Below are positions 1 to 12,400 of a stretch of DNA of 64,000 nucleotides, piece by piece (the first letter of the stretch is position 1; each line of letters begins with the position of its first letter). Source of the DNA: Impatiens glandulifera (Eukaryota; Streptophyta; Magnoliopsida; Ericales; Balsaminaceae); contig NC_061866.1 in assembly GCF_907164915.1 (NCBI RefSeq), positions 28,785,905 to 28,849,904 of the forward strand, written 5' to 3'. The notes under the pieces were generated by a model. It searched no databases. It was not told the DNA's origin and saw nothing but the letters and a program-made list of their open reading frames with translations. A program made the translations under genes and the position numbers.

Positions 1-785
1 CCTTTGATTGTAAGAAAATAACCCATGTAAATCTTGAAAAATCATCAATTATGACTAGGGTGAATCTTGTTCTCGGAAGATTTTTACAGAAATTGGACCG
101 AATAGTTATATGTGTAAGAGTTCCAAGCATCGGTTAGACTGAGATTTCCCTTTACTTATGAACGTTGATTTGATCTGCTTGCCTAATTATCAAGTAGGAC
201 AGACCTTGTCCTTTGTAAACTTCAAATTAGGTAAACCAAAAACTAAATCATGCACGCAAATGTTGTCAATGGTTTTAAAATTAAGATGATTTAATCTCTT
301 ATGCCAAAGCCAGTTTTGATCATTTTTGGCTATCATACATATGGGATTAGATGTCTTATTTTTCCAGTTCATTTTGTAAGAATTTCCTATTCAGCTTCTG
401 GTCAGCAGAATGTTACCCTACTGATCCATAACTAGACATGCATGCGTTTAAAAATCAACAATTAATCTATTATCACATAATTGGCTTATACTAATGAGGT
501 TATAACACATGTGTTCAACAAGTAGCACGTTGTTAATTGTTAGATTACCATGGATAATCTTACACTTACCCATGGTCTTTACCCTCGTTGTTGTCACCAA
601 ACGTGATCTTAGGCCCTGAGCAATTTGTAACTTCAGTCAGAAGTCATTTATCTCCAGTCATGTGTCTAGAACATCCACTTTCCAGATACCATATTAATTC
701 CTCCAAGCAGCTTATATGTGGTACCTACACAAATACATATTTATAGCTTTTTGGTACCCACATTCACTTGGGTCCTCGGTCAATT
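1..785 (-). pseudogene. copia pol fragment of A1: protease, pre-integrase domain, start of integrase
   Basis: On the minus strand, the protease-like motif W-Y-L-E-S-G-C-S-R-H is near 665-700. The expected catalytic Asp of the D-S-G motif is Glu, as in A2 and A3. The GAG-pre-integrase domain follows in an open stretch at 372-190 with the signature [10 protein letters not shown]. The sequence runs off the window in the region matching the first integrase Asp. Several stops interrupt the frame, so this is a pseudogene. The rest of pol is not in the window. Confidence 0.85.
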
Positions 786-799
786 AGTCCCTTAGGAAT

Positions 800-2547
800 C
801 TATATTTGAGTTATCCTGATGGATTTCCCATGTTATGTTATGATTAATGCGTATGATTTAGGCTTAGCAGATGTCTGCCTGCTAACAGCTGATCTGTTAA
901 CCTTACAGGGTGATTTTTGTTTAAAACTCCTTGACTTCTTGTCAGGTTTTGTTTTGCCAAACTTGTTGGTTGTTTCCTTCCTAAGTTTCAGCCAACTTAC
1001 AGTTGGCTTAACATAAATAATCTCATCCTTTAAGGTTAAGTCCTCACAGCTTGGACCAGTTCATTTATCAATTAAACTACCTTTGACAAAGCTTATAGTC
1101 TTAAGCTTGTCTTTCTCTAGGTTTAACTTCTTTACGACTGATATGGGATGACATTGCCAAATCCTAAACCAGATTTGCATCCAGTAGGCCTCAGCACACT
1201 TATTTGTTGTCTGATTGCAACTCCAGACCTTGTCCAGGAACTGACCACATGTGTCAACCGTTGATTTTTAGAAAATAGTGTTTGAACATTTTTCTTGAGT
1301 TTCTCATTTTCAGATGAGAGCTCAACCACTTTGTTTTTAAAAGCTTTTAATTTAGAAGTTTGAGATGAAGAAGAGTTATCAGTTTCATATTTCATTCTCA
1401 TTTCATTACAAGAGTCTAACAACTTTGTACTCAATGACTGTGTCATTGGGTGTAGCAGTTAATTCATCTCTTGTAAATTTTTCAGAAGAGAGGTTAAATA
1501 CCTCAAAATCTCTTTCTTCTACTGCCATGAATCAGTTGACCTTTTCATCATCACTATCACTAGATGATATGTAGTCTGAGTCTCTTTAGGCCCACTTGAC
1601 TTTGCGATTAGCCTCCATAAGAGCCTTCAACTCATTCTTGTTGTCCTTCTTCTTCTCATCTCGCTTGGGCTTCATGCACAACGACTTGAAGTGTCCTAGT
1701 TTATCATAGTTAAAACAATTTAAGTTATCCTTATAGTTATTCTTATAATCATTGTTCTTATTTCAAGATCTTGAGTTAGAATTTCTCTTCTTTATGAATT
1801 TGACGAATTTCTTCACGAAGAGAGCAATGGCGTCGTTGCTGATCTGCTCCGCAGTAGTCTTCACATCAGTGGCAGCGGGTGGCTCCTCAGTAGTCATCAA
1901 TGTCTTGGTTGCAATAACAGATGTGGAAAGCTCCTCTTCCTTCCTAGAGTTTATCTCAAACTCATAGGCCTTTAGATCGGCTAGCAAGTAAAAGAGCTCC
2001 ATCTTGTTGAGATATTTAGACTCCCTCATTGTCATCGTCTTGATATCCCACTCCCTGGGCAGAGCACGCATGACTTTGATTGCAACCTCTCTGTTGCTGT
2101 AAGTCTTGCCAAGGTGGAAAGAGTGGTGATAATTTGGTTGAATCTCCCATTGAATTCATTCATCGTATCTCCAGGACGCATCTTAATGTTATCAAACTGT
2201 TGTGTGGCAACCATGAGTTTGTTCTTTTTGGTTTGCTCGTTGCCTTCATAAAGTTGAGTGAACCTCTCCCAAATTTCTATGGCAGAGTTGCATGATATGA
2301 TGTAGTTGAACATGTTGTCATCCAAAGTTTTGTACAAAATGTCTTTGGCCATGTTGTCGAGGTTATTATTCCTCTTGTCTTCACTGGTCCACTCGGATCT
2401 ATCCTTCTCAATATTTATTGGACGTTCGTTGATGACATACCACATGTAATCCTCTATGGAAGCTAGATGTGTGTGGACTCTCACCTTCCACACGACATAG
2501 TTTTCCTTTGAGAACATGGGAACCCTGTTGGTAACAGCCATACACAT
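800..2547 (-). pseudogene. copia gag pseudogene of A1
   Basis: The first 140 or so codons, from the ATG at 2547, are open and match the UBN2-type copia gag of B1: an N-terminal VVWK segment, then the block around IKMRPGDTMNEF. A frameshift near 2100 moves the reading to the frame at 2071-1763. The CCHC zinc knuckle lies at about 1670-1715 with the second Cys replaced by Tyr, and a stop follows the Lys-Trp-Ala just after it; both lesions are shared with A2 and A3. A coiled-coil-like segment is at 1446-1132. Unlike A2 and A3, this copy has Gln rather than a stop after the Ala-Thr-Gln near 2230. Gag would normally form the virus-like particle. Confidence 0.85.
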
Positions 2548-2586
2548 GATTCAGATTTTTGTGGGTACTTGAGAATAGAAAACGAG

Positions 2587-2598
2587 GCTCTAATATCA
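2587..2598 (-). other. Primer binding site of A1 (degenerate Met-tRNA site)
   Basis: Read on the minus strand this is TGATATTAGAGC, two bases from the plant copia primer site TGGTATCAGAGC that pairs with initiator Met-tRNA. It sits two bases inside the LTR end. Confidence 0.75.
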
Positions 2599-2600
2599 CT

Positions 2601-4187
2601 TATTAGGATCGGTGTTACCAATAGAGAATATGGTCTGACTATTGTTAACAACTTACGATTAGTATTTGCTTCTATTCTACGCAAATCTTCACAAACTCTT
2701 GAAGCGAATTCAAGTGCAAAACTGTTTGTTGGATTTGAAGTTTTTTATACAAATGAATGAAAATAGCAGAAAGTAAAAAACACAGAGAGTTTTATGGTTG
2801 TTCGGAGATAAAACTCTTACGTCACCACTTCTTCCATAACCAAAAGGATATCCACTAAGACTTTGAATCAGATATAAATCACTAAGTAGTTAACTCTATG
2901 TTGAACATAAAAACCTCTGTTCAACTTACAACACTGATGTTTCTCATAGAAAAGACAATATTACAATATAATCACAACTAGACAGTAATAGATTTTACTT
3001 GAGAGAATTGTATGAAGCATAAAGTCAGTAAGTTTTTCAGTTGGTTCATTAGTTGTCCGACTGTTGTCCTTGGGCTTTTATTTATAGTTGAAGTACACCA
3101 ACGGTCGAATATTCTTTGTGGACACGTGCCATGTCTCCGTTGGATGGCCTCCTATAGTATGAGAGTACAGTAGACTCTAAGTATTTGGATCGTGGTCATA
3201 CCGAACAGGTAGTGCGCCGAATATCCTCTGATCTTGTCTTGTACTGAAAATGAAATTAAGAAATATCCGCGTACGTGGCATTCATTCATTTGATAGAGTC
3301 AGCTGGCTTGTTAGACTACTGAAGGTAGGAGGAGAAGAAAACTAAGTGAACGTGGATAGACGAATGCTTTCTTCAGACATCTACTAAAGTAAGGCATCAG
3401 AAGTTCCTCTTTAGACCGCGTCTAAAGGAGTTAGACGTCCTCGTCTAACTACCCTTCCCTTTAGACCGCGTTTAAAGGAGTTAGACATCCTTGTCTAACA
3501 ATGCTTCCTTTTAAACAACGTTTAGATGAGTTAAACGTCCTCGTCTAACTACATTTCCCTTTAGAACGCGTCTAAAGGAGTTAGACGTCCTCGTCTAACT
3601 ACGCCTCCCTTTAGACTGTGTCTAAAGGAGTTAGTTGTCCTCGTCTAACTAAGCTTCCCTTTAGACCGCGTTTAAAAGAGTTAAACCTTCTCGTCTAACT
3701 ACGATTTTCTTTAGACCGCGTCTAAAGGAGTTAGACGACCTCGTCTAACTACGCTTCCCTTTAGACCTCATCTAAAGGAGTTAGACATCTAACTACGTTT
3801 CTCTTTAGACCACGTCTAAAGGAGTTAGATGACCTTATATAACTACACTTTCCTTTAGACTGTGTGTAAATGAGTTATACGACCTTGTCTAACTACGCTT
3901 CCGTTTAGAGTGCCTTTAAAGGATTTAAACATTCTCGTCTAACTACGCTACCCTTTAGACCGCGTCTAAAGGAGTTAGATGTCCTCGTCTAATTATGTAA
4001 GACGTCTAACATAGCCTGCTTTAGACCGCGTCTGATGTAGAAATGTGTTTTGGATTTGTGCCTGCACAAAATAAATAGACAACTTAGTTTGATTATAACT
4101 AAGTTTAACATAAATCATCAAAATAATGTTAGCATTGAATAAACTTATTTTCTTAGTTTATTTTAATCAATTTGATTTGACTCAACA
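2601..4187 (-). repeat. 5' LTR of copia A1
   Basis: The LTR starts with TGTTGAGTC at 4187 and ends with CCTAATA at 2601, a TA variant of the usual CA end shared by the 5' LTRs of A2 and A3. A TATAAATA box lies at 3079-3086 (minus). Upstream of it are a CACGTG-type element and a GAATATTC heat-shock-like half-site pair. The U3 part carries a 50-bp minisatellite. The conserved GACGTAGGAGTTT...CCGAACA block near the 3' end is also present in the B-family LTRs. Confidence 0.9.
3408..4035 (-). repeat. 50-bp minisatellite in U3 of the A1 LTR
   Basis: About a dozen imperfect units of about 50 bp. Each has two inverted repeats: TTTAGAC-GCG-GTCTAAA, and GTTAGACG-AGGA-CGTCTAAC. The units differ by point changes and short indels, so this is a diverged tandem array. 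Confidence 0.9.
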
Positions 4188-5092
4188 CACTACCCGTGAA
4201 GGCAAATGAAATACATATTACCGTTTCATTTCAAAATTCTCAAACTAATGAAGACCTTAAGGTAAATGTCAAATATTAGTAGTGTTACTCGTTAGTTTCT
4301 TTACTATTATTGTTAAGTTCTTACAAATTATTGTTAGGTTAGATGTCAGTAAATGTTAGTTTATAGTTAGTTTACGGTTAGTTTGTTATTTTGTTTAAAC
4401 TTTAGTATTAACTTCAAAATTGTTAGTTTATTATTCACCAATTATGTTAGTTTATATATCTTTATTTAAGTTCGTTACTGTTTATGGGTAAATATGTTAG
4501 TTATAGATTATCTTAGTTTATTAGTTTGTGATTACGGAATATATTATTAGCATGTTAGTTTAGTAGTTTCTTTATTGTAATTTAATTTCTTTTTTAGTTT
4601 AAATGTTTAGATTTTAAAAAGTTTTTAATGTTAGGTTTGAACTAATTAATCGATCGAAACCGACCGAACCCATGTTATAACCGATCAAATTAAACTGTCG
4701 TTCAACCGTCAACGGACAAGTGAACATTTTGAAAAACCGATACTAACGGTTGGAATAAATATATTCATAAAAAAACCAACCAAACTGATCCGTTTATACC
4801 CTAATTTACTATAGTAATTTTACCGCACTTATTGGTTTTAAAAAAATGTTGTTCAATAAGGGCTATAATGTTACCACAGTTAAGTCTATTAATTACGGTA
4901 AGTTTACTATAATGTTGTGGTCGTCGTGGAGCTCATCGTCGAGGATTCGCCATCGCCGTCGATCGCAGCCCAGTTTAGAGAGAAGGAGGAGTAGAAGAGA
5001 GGACAGAGAGAGAAAGAGAAGAAACGAAATGAAAAAAATGGGTTCGGATATATTAAATAGAAGGGTAATATGGACATTTCACACATTACCAC

Positions 5093-5126
5093 TTAGCGAA
5101 ACGCTAAGTCCCTTAGCGTTTCGCTA
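5093..5126. repeat. Nested inverted repeat (TTAGCG hairpin)
   Basis: TTAGCGAAACGCTAA, four bases, then TTAGCGTTTCGCTA. Each half is itself a hairpin, and the two halves are inverted copies of each other, so a cruciform is possible. It lies in the part of the A1 flank that the A3 flank lacks. Confidence 0.8.
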
Positions 5127-5487
5127 CAAGGGCAATTTCGTCAAAAAATAAATAAAAAGACCACGAACGCAATAAAAATTACTTCTTGCAACTAGGTCAA
5201 ATAAGGCAACCTTTGTGCCTATTTCATCAGATTTCCCCAAAAGGAGAACCTTTAATAAAAATTTATTTTATATATTTTTTTTTCATTTATTAATTTGTAA
5301 TTATATATTTATATATTTGAATTAATTAATTAGATTATGTATATTTAAAATTAATAATTAATAAATTAATAAATTAATAAATATATATAATATAAGAGAA
5401 TAAAAAGTTAAATATAAAAATTATTAAATAATAATAAGGAGAATGAATCAATCAAATTAATAAAATATATAAAAATATATTTTCAAA

Positions 5488-5489
<2 letters not shown>

Positions 5490-5541
<52 letters not shown>
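5490..5541. repeat. (TA)n microsatellite
   Basis: An uninterrupted run of alternating T and A of about 50 bases. Confidence 0.95.
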
Positions 5542-5543
<2 letters not shown>

Positions 5544-5880
5544 CTAAACTTTTTGTCTTATTTCACTTTGTCTTTTTTTTTTCTATTTCATCTTCTTATA
5601 AGATTTATTAAAAATTTAATTCAATTAACACATAATATTAGAAGTTAAATATAAATATTATTGAGTAGAAACAAAGAGAATAAATCAAAATAATAAAATA
5701 TATAAAAATATATTTTTAAAATATATATTTTAAATTATAGATATATTATTTTTTAAATTGTTATTTTTTTAAAGTCCTTTTTATCTATTTCTTTTTAAAA
5801 ATATTTTTTTTTTCTTATTTTATCTTCTTATAAATTTTTTTAAAAATTCAATTCAATTATTAGAACTTACTCTAAAATTT

Positions 5881-6380
5881 NNNNNNNNNNNNNNNNNNNN
5901 NNNNNNNNNNNNNNNNNNNNNNNNNNNNNNNNNNNNNNNNNNNNNNNNNNNNNNNNNNNNNNNNNNNNNNNNNNNNNNNNNNNNNNNNNNNNNNNNNNNN
6001 NNNNNNNNNNNNNNNNNNNNNNNNNNNNNNNNNNNNNNNNNNNNNNNNNNNNNNNNNNNNNNNNNNNNNNNNNNNNNNNNNNNNNNNNNNNNNNNNNNNN
6101 NNNNNNNNNNNNNNNNNNNNNNNNNNNNNNNNNNNNNNNNNNNNNNNNNNNNNNNNNNNNNNNNNNNNNNNNNNNNNNNNNNNNNNNNNNNNNNNNNNNN
6201 NNNNNNNNNNNNNNNNNNNNNNNNNNNNNNNNNNNNNNNNNNNNNNNNNNNNNNNNNNNNNNNNNNNNNNNNNNNNNNNNNNNNNNNNNNNNNNNNNNNN
6301 NNNNNNNNNNNNNNNNNNNNNNNNNNNNNNNNNNNNNNNNNNNNNNNNNNNNNNNNNNNNNNNNNNNNNNNNNNNNNNNN
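5881..6380. other. Assembly gap (500 N)
   Basis: Exactly 500 N, the usual placeholder for a scaffold gap of unknown size. The bases on its right start inside the minisatellite of the A2 5' LTR, a repeat likely to break an assembly. Confidence 0.95.
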
Positions 6381-6868
6381 CGTCTAACTCCTTTAGACGC
6401 GATCTAAAGAGAAGCGTAGTTAGACGAGGACGTCTAAATCCTTTAAAGGGACTCTAAACTGAAGCGTAGTAGACAAGGTCGTCTAACTCATTTACACGCG
6501 GTCTAAAGAAAAGTGTAGTTAGACAAGGTCATCTAACTCCTTTAGACGTGATCTAAAGATAAATGTAGTTAAACGTCTAACTCCTTTAGATGAGGTCTAA
6601 AGGGAAGTGTAGTTAGACGAGGTCGTCTAACTCCTTTAGACGTGGTCTAAAAAAAGCGTAGTTAGACGAGGACGTCTAACTCTTTTAAACGCGGTCTAAA
6701 GGGAAGCGTAGTTAGACGAGGACGACTAACTCCTTTAGACACAGTACACAGTTTAAAATGAAGCATTGTTAGACGAGGACGTCTAATCCTTTATACGCGG
6801 TCTAAAGGGAAGTATAGTTAGACGAGGACGTCTAATTCCTTTAGACGCGGTCTAAAGAGGAACTTCTG
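6381..6868 (+). repeat. 50-bp minisatellite in the A2 5' LTR
   Basis: About nine visible imperfect 50-bp units with the paired inverted repeats TTTAGAC..GTCTAAA and GTTAGACG..CGTCTAAC. The array is cut on the left by the assembly gap. Confidence 0.9.
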
Positions 6869-7670
6869 ATGTCTTACTTTAGTAGCCGTCTGAAGAAAGC
6901 ATTCGTCTATCCACGTTCACTTAGTTGTCTTCTCCTCTTGCCTTCAGCAGTCTAACAAGCCAACTGACTCTATCAAATGAATGAATGCCACGTACGCAGA
7001 TATTTCTCAATTGCATTTCCAGTATAAGACAAGATCAGAGGATATTCAACGCATTACCTATTCGGTATGACCACGATCCAAAAACTTATAGTCTGCTATA
7101 CTCTCATACTATAGGAGGTCATCCAACAGAGACATGGCACGTGTCCACAAAGAATATTCGATCGTTGGTGTACTTCAACTATAAATAGAAGCCTAAGGAC
7201 AACGGTCGGATAACTGATGAACCAACTAAAAAATTTACTGACTTTATGCTTCATACAATTCTCTCAAGTAAAATTCTATTATTGTCTTTTCTATGAGAAA
7301 CTTCAGTATTGTAAGTTGAACAGAGGTTTTTTCTGTTCAACAGAGAGTTAACTAGCTCAGTGAGTTGTATCTGATTCAAAGTCTTAGTGGATATCCTTCT
7401 GGTTGTGGAAGAATTTGTGACGTAGGAGTTTTATCTCCGAACAACCATAAAACTCTCTATGTATTTTACTTTCTGTCATTTTCATTCATTTGTATAAAGC
7501 TTCAAATCCAACAAACAGTTCTGCACTTGAATTCGCTTCAAGAGTTTGTGAAGATTTGCGTAGAATAAGAAACAAATACTAATCTCTCACAGGATTATTA
7601 TCGAATCATTTATCGTAAGTTGTTAACAATAGTCAAACCCTATTCTCTATTTGTAACACCGATCCTAATA
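6381..7670 (+). repeat. 5' LTR of copia A2, left end missing
   Basis: It begins within the U3 minisatellite at the gap edge and ends with CCTAATA at 7670. The TATAAATA box is at 7180-7187. A CACGTG motif and GAATATTC lie just upstream, near 7138 and 7153. The conserved block with GACGTAGGAGTTTTATCTCC is at about 7419-7438. Diagnostic bases group it with the 5' LTRs of A1 and A3, not with its own 3' LTR. Confidence 0.9.
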
Positions 7671-7672
7671 AG

Positions 7673-7684
7673 TGATATTAGAGC
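7673..7684 (+). other. Primer binding site of A2
   Basis: TGATATTAGAGC, two mismatches from the initiator Met-tRNA site TGGTATCAGAGC, two bases after the LTR end. Confidence 0.75.
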
Positions 7685-7723
7685 CTCGTTTTCTATTCTC
7701 AAGCATCCATAAAAATCTGAATC

Positions 7724-9459
7724 ATGTGTATGGTTGTCACCAACAAGGTTCTCATGTTCTTAAAGGAAAACTATGTCGTGTGGAAGGCGAGAGTCCACAC
7801 TCATCTAGCTTCCATAGAGGATGACATGTGGTATGTCATCAACGAAGGTCCAATAAATATTGAGAAGGATAGATCTGAGTGGACAAGTGAAGACAAGAAG
7901 AAGAATAACCTCGACAACATGGTCAAAGACATTTTATACAAAACTTTGGATGACAACATGTTCAACTACATCTTATCATGCAACTCTGCCATAAAAATCT
8001 GGGAGAGGTTCACTCAACTCTATGAAGGCAACGAGCAAACCAAAAAGAACAAACTCATGTTTGCCACACAATAGTGTGATAACATTAAGATGCGTCCTGA
8101 AGATACGATGAATGAATTCAATGGGAGATTTAACAAGATTATCACCACTCTTTCCACCTTGGGCAAGACTTATAACAACAGAGAGGTTACAATCAAAGTC
8201 ATGCGTGCTCTGCCCAGGGAGTGGGATATCAAGACGATGACAATGAGGGAGTCTAAAGATCTCAACAAGATGGAGCTCTTTTACTTGCTAGCCGATCTGA
8301 AGGCATATGAGTTTGGGATCAACTATAAGAATGAAGAGGAGCTTTCCACATCTGTTATTACAACCAAGACATTGGTGACTGCTGAGGAGCCACCCGCTGC
8401 CACTGATGTGAAGACTGCTGCGGAGCAGATCATCAGCGAAGCCATTGCTCTCTTCGTGAAGAAATTCGGCAAATTCATGAAGAAGAGAAATTCTAACTCA
8501 ATCTCTTGAAATAAGAACAATGATGATAAGAATAACTATAAGGATAACTTAAATTGTTTTAACTATGATAAACTAGGACACTTCAAGTCGTTGTGCAGGA
8601 TGCCCAAGCGAGATGAGAAGAAGAAGGACAATAAGAATGAGCTGAAGGCTCTTATGGCGGCTAATCGCAAAGTCAAGTGGGCCTAAAGCAACTTAGACTA
8701 TATATCATCTAGTGATAGTGATGATGAAAAGGTCAACTGCTTCATGGCAGTAGAAGAAAAAGATTATGAGGTATTTAACCTCTCCTCTGAAAAATTTACA
8801 AGAGATGAATTAACTGCTACACTCAATGACACGGTCATTGAGTACAAGAAGTTGTCAAACTCTTGTAATGAAATGGGAATGAAATATAAAACTAATCAAA
8901 CTTCTAAATTAAAAGCTTGTGAAAACAAAGTGGTTGAACTCTCATCTGAAAATGATAAACTCAAGGGAAATTTTCAAACACTGTTTTCTAAAAACCAACG
9001 TTTAACACATGTGGTCAGTTCCTAGACAAGGTCTGTAGATGCAATCAGACAACAAATAAGTGTGTTGAGGCCTACCGGATGCAAATCTGGTTTAGGATTT
9101 GATAATGCCATCCCAGAACAGTCGTAAAGAAGTTAAACCCAGACAAAGACAAGCTTAAGACTATAAGATTTGTCAAGGGTAGTTTAATTGATATTGGAAC
9201 TGATCCAAGCTGTGAGGACTTAACCTTAAAGGATGTGATTATTTATGTTAAGCCAACTATAAGTTGGCTGAAACCTAGGAAGGATGCAACCAACAAGTCT
9301 GGCAAAACAAAACCTGACAGGAAGTCAAAGAGTTTTAAACAAAAATCATCCTCTAAGGTTAACAGATCAACTGTTTGTAGGAAGAAGTCTTCTAAGCCTA
9401 AATCATACACATTAATCATAACACAACATGGGAAATCCATTAGGATAAATCAAATATAG
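7724..9459 (+). pseudogene. copia gag pseudogene of A2
   Basis: From the ATG at 7724 the frame is open for 116 codons, stops at 8072-8074 (TAG, also present in A3 but not A1), and resumes at 8090-8509. The UBN2-type gag core is recognisable by analogy with B1. The zinc knuckle near 8552-8595 reads C-F-N-Y...H...C, so the second Cys of CCHC is lost. A stop follows Lys-Val-Lys-Trp-Ala near 8680, as in A1 and A3. A further open piece at 8744-9025 looks helical and rich in Glu, Lys and Asn. The basic C-terminal piece is at 9235-9459. Several stops and at least one frameshift make it non-functional. Confidence 0.88.
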
Positions 9460-9479
9460 ATTCCTAAGGGACTAATTGA

Positions 9480-12400
9480 CCGGGGACCCAAGTAAATGTG
9501 GGTACCAAAAAGCTGTAAATATGTATTTGTGTAGGTACCACATATAAGCTGCTTGGAGGAATCAATATGGTATCTGGAAAGTGGATGTTCTAGACACAAG
9601 ACTGGGGGTAGATGACTTTTGACTGAAGTTAAGAATTTCTCAGGGCCTAAGTGTAAGACCATGTGTAAGTGTAAGATTATCCATGGTAATCTAACCATTA
9701 ACAACGTGCTACTTGTTGAAAACCTGTGTTATAACCTCATTAGTATAAGTCAATTATGTGATAATGGATTAATTGTTGATTTTTAAACGCATGCATGTCT
9801 AGTTAAAGATTAATAGGGTAGCATTCTGCTGACCAGAAGTAGAATAGGAAATTCATACAAAATGAACTGGAAAAATAAGACATCTAATCCCATATGTATG
9901 ATAGCCAAAAATGATCAAAACAGTCTTTGGCATAAGAGATTAAATCATCTTAATTTTAAAACCATTGACAAAATTTGCGTGCATGATTTAGTTTTGGGTT
10001 TACCTAATTTGATGTTTACAAAGGACAAGGTCATTCCTACTTGTTAGTTAGGCAAGCAGATCAAATCAACGTTCAAGAGTAAAGGGAAATCTCATTCCAA
10101 CCGATGCTTGGAACTCTTACACATGGAACTATTCGGTCCAATTTTTATAAAAATCTTCGGAGAACGAGATTCACCCTAGTCATAATTGATGATTTTTCAA
10201 GATTTAAGTGAGTTATTTTCTTTCAATCTAAGCATCAGACGGCTGAGAATCTGATTAAAATCCTTAAAAGACTTCAAAACAAAAAATCTTTAAGCATCAT
10301 CAAGATTAGAAGTGACCGAGGAACCGAGTTCACCAACAGACGCTTAACTTCTTATCTCGAGGACTCTAGTATTAAACATGAGTTGTCTAGTACCAGAACT
10401 CCATAACAAAATGGTATTGCTGAGAGAAGAGTTAGAACACTAAAGGATGCAGCGAGATCCATGCTTACCGACTCAGGTGTTCCTCAGAAGTTTTGGGCAG
10501 AAGCCATAAACACAACATGCTATACACAAAACCGGTCAATAATTAATAAACGCTTTGAAAAAATACCATATGAACTCTTTTATGGAAGAATTCCTACAGT
10601 TTTGTATTTTTGAATTTTCGGATGTAAGTGTTTTATTCATAACAATGGGAAAAATTATTTGACTGTTTTTGATGCTAAAGCAAATACTGAAATAATGTTA
10701 GACTACTTTTCAGTTAGTAAAGCTCTTAGAGTATATAATTATCGAACACAAATGGTTGAGGAATCCTATCATGTTGTTTGTGATGAATCTATTGAAAATA
10801 ATTATAATGATTTCATTGACATTGCTAACAGTTTAGAAGCGACAAGTCTTGAATCTAATAGTGATGAAGAAGTTACGGTCAATAAGATTCACTCGTCTGA
10901 TCATATGGTTGATCCGATTGAGAGTCAACCAGACGTCCAGTCTTCAAGTTAATAGATAGTTGATAGTTCGGACTTCGCGGGGCCATCTAATAAGACATCG
11001 CGGGGCCATCTAATCATACATCTAATCCTTTAGGATCAAACTTTCGATGGAACAAAAATTATCCACCTAAATTTGATAAATTTACAATCATAATGCTCCT
11101 CTTAGGACCATACACCAATTATTGGATGAAATGACAAACTCCGCATTTATTTCTTAAATTGAGTCAAAGAAGATTATTGAAGCATTGCTTGATCCAGATT
11201 GGATTAATGCAATGCAAGAGGAGTTGAATCAATTTGAAAGAAATAAAGTGTGGCATCTAACTCCAAGGCCGACTAATCAATCGGTCATTGAAACAAGATG
11301 GGTTTTTCGAAACAAGCTTAGTGAAGATGAATTAGTTATGAGAAACAAAGCTCGATTGGTAGCCCAAGGATATAGACGAGAGGAAGGAATTAACTTTGAG
11401 GAGTCATTCGCACTTATGCATCTTTTAAAAACTTTAAAGTTTTTCAAATGGATGTGAAAAGTGCATTTTTAAATGGAACTTTAAATGAGGGCGTATATGT
11501 TAAACATCCACCTGGATTTCTAGATCATTTATTGCCAAACCATGTTTTTATACTTGACAAAGCCTTATATGGTTTCAAATAAGCTCCTAGAGTTTGGTAT
11601 GATACTTTAACTAAGTTTTTATTTGATCATGATTTTGTTATAGACACCATAGACAAAACATTGTTTAAATTTGTTAAAGACTCTCATATTTTTCTTGTTC
11701 AAATTTTTGTGGATGATATCATATTTGGGTCAACTAACCCCAAACTATGTGAGAAATTTGTCAAGTTGATGCAAGAAAAATTCGAGATGAGTATGATGGG
11801 AGAGTTAACTTTGTTCCTATGTCTTCAAGTTCGTCAACTTGAAGAAAGTATATTCATTAACCAAACCAAATATACCAAGGAGCCGTTAAAGAAGTTTGGA
11901 ACGGAAAACTGCTCGGCTACACTCCAATGATCTCCTCCAGTAAGCTCGATAAGGATGAAGATGGACAAAGTGTCAATATCACTGCATATAGAGGAATCAT
12001 TGGTTCTCTGCTCTATCTTATTACCAGCTGGCTAGATATCATGTTTGTTGTCGGCGTCTATGGAAGATTTCAGGATAATCCTAAACAATCTCATTATGGT
12101 TCTACTAAACAAATTTTGAAATATTTAAAGGGGACTAAAAATGTGGGACTGTGGTATCCGAAGGATTCTAGTTTCAATCTAACTAGTTATTCAGATGCAG
12201 ACTATATAGGGTGCAAGCTTGATCGGAAAAGCACTAGTGAACCTGCAAATTCCTTGTTGATCGTCTGATCTACTAGTTAATCAAAAAGTAGACATCTGTC
12301 GCCATGTCTATAGCTGAAGCGGAGTACATTGCTGTAGGTAGTTGCTATTCTCAGCTCTTGTGGGTTCAACAACAGCTGAGGGATTACGCAATTGAGGTAG

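Larger units (their letters stand above)
1..4187 (-). mobile_element. Ty1/copia retrotransposon copy A1, 5' part, minus strand
   Basis: A copia element read on the minus strand, from its 5' LTR (4187 down to 2601) through gag to the start of the integrase core, where the window begins. The order LTR, Met-tRNA primer site, gag and protease/pre-integrase is typical of Ty1/copia. The coding part has stops and frameshifts. Bases 4188-4192 (cacta) are the reverse complement of the target-site duplication TAGTG that flanks copy A3. The adjoining host sequence matches the left flank of A3 in inverted orientation, so A1 and A3 descend from one insertion or are alleles. A1 lacks a gag stop codon that A2 and A3 share, so it branched off first. 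Confidence 0.9.
4188..5880. other. Host flank of A1; no gene seen
   Basis: AT-rich sequence. 4188 to about 4911, and again about 5237-5390, match the left flank of A3 (28275-29823) in inverted orientation. The middle part, 4912-5236, is different from the sequence at the same place beside A3. 5400-5880 is AT-rich low-complexity sequence up to the assembly gap. An apparent 101-codon reading frame at 4846-5151 is Arg/Ser-rich by composition and has no support as a gene. Confidence 0.7.

Noticed and set aside
3408..4035. Regular repeats resembling a CRISPR array
   Set aside because: This is plant DNA. The units are contiguous 50-bp minisatellite repeats with no unique spacers, and they lie inside LTRs.
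4846..5151. Arg/Ser-rich reading frame resembling an SR protein
   Set aside because: The composition comes from a purine-rich repeat (gagaga). Its first part lies in flank sequence shared with A3 where no such frame exists, and there are no homologous landmarks.
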